Assembly: GCF_003591035.1 (NCBI RefSeq)
Contig: NZ_QYUO01000001.1
Coordinates: 186,001-250,000 of the forward strand
Direction of reading: 5' to 3'
DNA from: Noviherbaspirillum saxi
GTDB lineage: Bacteria > Pseudomonadota > Gammaproteobacteria > Burkholderiales > Burkholderiaceae_D
DNA length: 64,000 nucleotides
The notes below the pieces were generated by a model, which saw only the letters and a list, made by a program, of their open reading frames with translations, searched no databases and was not told the DNA's origin. The position numbers and the translations under genes are program-made. Shown here in pieces: positions 61,691-64,000 of the stretch (positions are counted from its first letter, which is position 1; each line of letters starts with the position of its first letter).

Positions 61691-61854
61691 TTATGTCCTC
61701 CGCTGCCGCCGCTCCAGGAGCCGGAGCTTGAACTCCAGCTGCTGCCCGAGCCGGTGTTCGACCATACGCTGCTACCGGACAGCAGTTTGTTCCAGCTGAC
61801 GATGGTGCAGGTCAGCGACACGATCAAGCCATAGATGATGAATTTGCCCCTCAT
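61687..61854 (-). CDS. Small Ser/Gly/Trp-rich membrane protein (55 aa)
   Basis: This short gene encodes an N-terminal membrane segment (RGKFIIYGLIVSLTCTIVSW) and a tail rich in Ser, Gly and Trp, ending SGGSGGHK. It overlaps the DUF4178 stop (ATGA at 61851-61854) and the speD start (61687-61690), so it is translationally coupled on both sides. Its reading is supported by those overlaps and the coherent protein character. No named family is known to me. Confidence 0.75.
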   Translation of the reverse strand: MRGKFIIYGLIVSLTCTIVSWNKLLSGSSVWSNTGSGSSWSSSSGSWSGGSGGHK

Positions 61855-63299
61855 GATGTTTCATCATCCATGGCTTGCAGAATCAGCGCGGGTACATAGA
61901 TCGCCGCTGCCGAAAACAGGAAAAACTTCCAGGTACCGCTGAATGAAAACAATAAGGGTACCGCGTTAAAGATCAGCATGCCGTACAGGAAATACTTGGC
62001 AATCGTCAGCAAGGGCGTTTTCGGCGACAGCTTTTCCGCCTTGACCGCCGTACCGAACCATGCGCGAATCTGATCGGATGGGACCGGCGACGATAGCGAC
62101 CATGTCAGTTCATGATTGCTCAGTTCGGCGGCAAGCTGGTTCTTGCCATTTTCAAATTCCACCACGCGCACCGTGTCGCCGGCGTTGACGCGCCAGTTGA
62201 AAGCGCCGGCCGCAAACTTGACCGTTGCCGTGTAGTCATACCGTTTGCTGAAAGTTTGCGCGCCGAGCCGGGCACTGTCGCCGCCGCTCCATTCCGGCCA
62301 TTCGTCGAGCACCTTGGTCCGATACCAGCCTTCGTCGGTTTCGATCAGCCAGGTGAAGCCGCCGCGCGGATTGTGCATCAGGTATTCGGTCCAGCTTTCG
62401 CCTTCATCGTCGCTGCGCGTCATCACGCCGATGATTTCATGCGAGGCGTTGCCGATCTTCGCACTGGCGCCCAGTTCCAGCGTCGTGCTGGCTGCGGCCA
62501 TCCGGTGTCCTGCCTCCAGCACGATGGCTACCCGGGTCGTGGTATCGACCTGCGAACGGCAGCTTGGACAAATAATTTCGCGCGTGACGCCCGGTACGAA
62601 GCGTACGCCGCTGCCGCAGGAAGGGCAGGCCAGCGCGTCAACCTTTTGCCGGATCTTGCCGGCGCTGTCGCGCACCGTGTCGTCATCGCGCAGCAGTTGG
62701 CATTGCAGCTGTTCCAGCGTCACGCTGTTGCCGGCATAGATGGCCGGCCGTTCCGATTCCGAATAATCGAGCGTCAGAAAACTCTTGTCGCGACGGAAGT
62801 CGGCGACCTTCGCCTGCCAGCCTGCGCCGACGCGGTAAGGCAACTCGCCTTCGCCGCCGGTGCATTCCGCGCTGCGGATATCGGATGCGATGAAGTTCTG
62901 GCCGAGGATGGGATAGGCATGTCCCGGCTGCAGTTCGTCGAAGGCCGGCAATGCGCGTTCATCCTGCTTTTCAAAGGTCAGCGTGTACTGGCCGGAGGCA
63001 TCCGACAGCCATGCCGGACGGCCATCGTCGAAGTACACATACCATTCGTTCCAGATGCCTTCCGCGTAACGCAGCTGAATGCGGCCAATGACGGTGAACG
63101 CGACCTTGCCGTATTGCCCGGCGGTGCCGATCTGCAGCGGCGAATAATCTTCCAGCACGGCCGACATGCGGCCCATGTCCTTGACCGCGTCCGCATCCTT
63201 GAGCACGGTGGTCTTGCAATACTCGCATACCGCCATGACCGAGGCATGCGATTTGAAGATAACCGACGCGCCGCAGCTCGGGCAGGAAACATTCTGCAT
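61851..63299 (-). CDS. DUF4178 domain protein with two zinc ribbons
   Basis: The 482-aa protein opens with a zinc ribbon (CPSCGASVIFKSHASVMAVC, then EYC). The DUF4178 domain follows (QIGTAGQYGKVAFTVIGRIQ, WNEWYVYFDDGRPAWLSDAS). A second ribbon comes in the middle (CPSCGSGVRF, then CPSC), then a repeat of the DUF4178-like module (ASHEIIGVMTRSDDEGESWT). Two hydrophobic segments lie near the C-terminus (TKTPLLTIAKYFLYGMLI-like and KFFLFSAAAIYVPALI). It is the second visible gene of an operon with the SPFH and SpeD genes. Function unknown. Confidence 0.85.
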   Translation of the reverse strand: MQNVSCPSCGASVIFKSHASVMAVCEYCKTTVLKDADAVKDMGRMSAVLEDYSPLQIGTAGQYGKVAFTVIGRIQLRYAEGIWNEWYVYFDDGRPAWLSDASGQYTLTFEKQDERALPAFDELQPGHAYPILGQNFIASDIRSAECTGGEGELPYRVGAGWQAKVADFRRDKSFLTLDYSESERPAIYAGNSVTLEQLQCQLLRDDDTVRDSAGKIRQKVDALACPSCGSGVRFVPGVTREIICPSCRSQVDTTTRVAIVLEAGHRMAAASTTLELGASAKIGNASHEIIGVMTRSDDEGESWTEYLMHNPRGGFTWLIETDEGWYRTKVLDEWPEWSGGDSARLGAQTFSKRYDYTATVKFAAGAFNWRVNAGDTVRVVEFENGKNQLAAELSNHELTWSLSSPVPSDQIRAWFGTAVKAEKLSPKTPLLTIAKYFLYGMLIFNAVPLLFSFSGTWKFFLFSAAAIYVPALILQAMDDETS

Positions 63300-63310
63300 C
63301 TACACGCGCC

Positions 63311-64000
63311 CTAGCCGATCAATTTTTGCAGTACTTTCGCCTTGGCGTCGTCATAGTCGCTTTGCGAGATCAAGCCTTTGTCGAGCAAGCCTTTCAGTTT
63401 TTCGAGGCGGGCTTCCAGCGAATCCTCGGCTGGCTGCACCGGAGTTGCAGCGGCCGCTGGCGCGGCAGGAGCAGCAGCAGGAGCAGGTGCGCCCGCGCCC
63501 AGACCTTGCGCCATCACCTGACCGACCGCCATCCCGGCCGACAGGCCGGCGCCGAGACCGGCCAGCCCGCCTTCGTTTTGCGCGGCCAGCGGAATCGCTT
63601 CTGCGGTCTGGAAACGGGTAAAGCCTTCCATCTTGCCCGCGCTGAGGCCGCCTTTCATGCCGGCGCCGATGCGTGCATCGAGCGCCTGCTGCAATTCATC
63701 CGGCAGGCTGATACTGCCGACATTGAATTCGTCGAGCGCAAGGCCATAGCGCGCGAAGGCGGTACCGAGGTCGCCCTTGACCTGCTGCGCCATCAGCGCC
63801 TGGTTGGCCGCCATGTCGAGGAAGGGAATATTGGATGCGCCGAGCGAAGTCGCCATCGTCGACAGCATGATCCCTTGCAACTGGGCTTCGACATCGTCGC
63901 GCGTATAGATTTCGCGGGTGCCGCATAGCTCGGTGAAGAACAGTTTTGGATCGGCCACGCGATACGAAAACATGCCGAATGCGCGAATGCGCACCATGTC
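63311..64000 (-). CDS. SPFH-domain protein (virion-core/YdjI-like), 5' partial
   Basis: The gene continues past the right edge of the window; 230 C-terminal codons are visible. It contains the latter part of an SPFH/Band-7-like domain (AFGMFSYRVADPKLFFTELC, EAQLQGIMLSTMATSLGAS, ALDEFNVGSISLPDELQQAL). An Ala/Pro-rich linker follows, then a C-terminal short SHOCT-like helix (LEKLKGLLDKGLISQSDYDD). The true start lies outside. It is 11 bp upstream of the DUF4178 gene, so they form an operon. Confidence 0.85.
   Translation of the reverse strand, partial: DMVRIRAFGMFSYRVADPKLFFTELCGTREIYTRDDVEAQLQGIMLSTMATSLGASNIPFLDMAANQALMAQQVKGDLGTAFARYGLALDEFNVGSISLPDELQQALDARIGAGMKGGLSAGKMEGFTRFQTAEAIPLAAQNEGGLAGLGAGLSAGMAVGQVMAQGLGAGAPAPAAAPAAPAAAATPVQPAEDSLEARLEKLKGLLDKGLISQSDYDDAKAKVLQKLIG

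Overview
The window is a 64 kb piece of a betaproteobacterial chromosome, most likely Oxalobacteraceae (Herminiimonas/Collimonas/Herbaspirillum-like). That placement is an inference from protein flavour (GTP-type PEP carboxykinase, TctC/Bug binding protein, NnrU, DUF1631, DUF4186, moderately high GC); no database was searched. The centre carries the classic origin neighbourhood: rpmH-rnpA-yidD-yidC and mnmE on the minus strand, diverging from dnaA-dnaN-gyrB on the plus strand. Exact DnaA boxes lie on both sides of dnaA, so the window very probably contains oriC.

Layout. 1-9.7 kb: metabolic and regulatory genes (two LysR regulators, NnrU, DUF1631, a GST plus a flavin-nucleotide-binding protein, DUF808, pckG). 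10-18 kb: D-2-hydroxyacid dehydrogenase, CBS protein, secreted polysaccharide-lyase-like protein, MFS-MOSC pair, and a LysR regulator divergent from an NmrA-like reductase. 18-22.5 kb: a Bug solute-binding protein and AbrB-type membrane protein facing a TctD/TctE-like two-component system. 22.5-24.6 kb: CAP-domain lipoprotein, then a small conserved gene and DUF4186 bracketed by two FNR-type palindromes. 24.6-35 kb: the origin block.

35.3-46 kb is an accessory region with mobile and broken genes: HD hydrolase, IS3-family remnant abutting a Mut7-C RNase gene, beta-helix protein, RibD-C reductase, nitronate monooxygenase-like enzyme, tyrosine integrase, 3'-truncated rlmI, SF0329-family protein, YaiI, a CHASE3-GGDEF diguanylate cyclase and a host-attachment-like protein. 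46-50 kb: a DUF4214 lipoprotein, a Ser/Gly/Thr-rich secreted protein, a MazG-like pyrophosphohydrolase and a lipoprotein alpha/beta hydrolase.

50-54.3 kb has a minus-strand gene set (methyltransferase, DUF2156 acyltransferase-like, fatty acyl-CoA reductase, cupin) suggestive of an unassigned lipid pathway. 54.5-59.5 kb has a GST and a 1.4-kaa SNF2 helicase. 59.8-64 kb is a tight minus-strand operon of SPFH protein, DUF4178 zinc-ribbon protein, a 55-aa Ser/Gly/Trp-rich membrane protein, S-adenosylmethionine decarboxylase, isochorismatase-family hydrolase and metallophosphoesterase. No rRNA, tRNA or CRISPR array was recognised.
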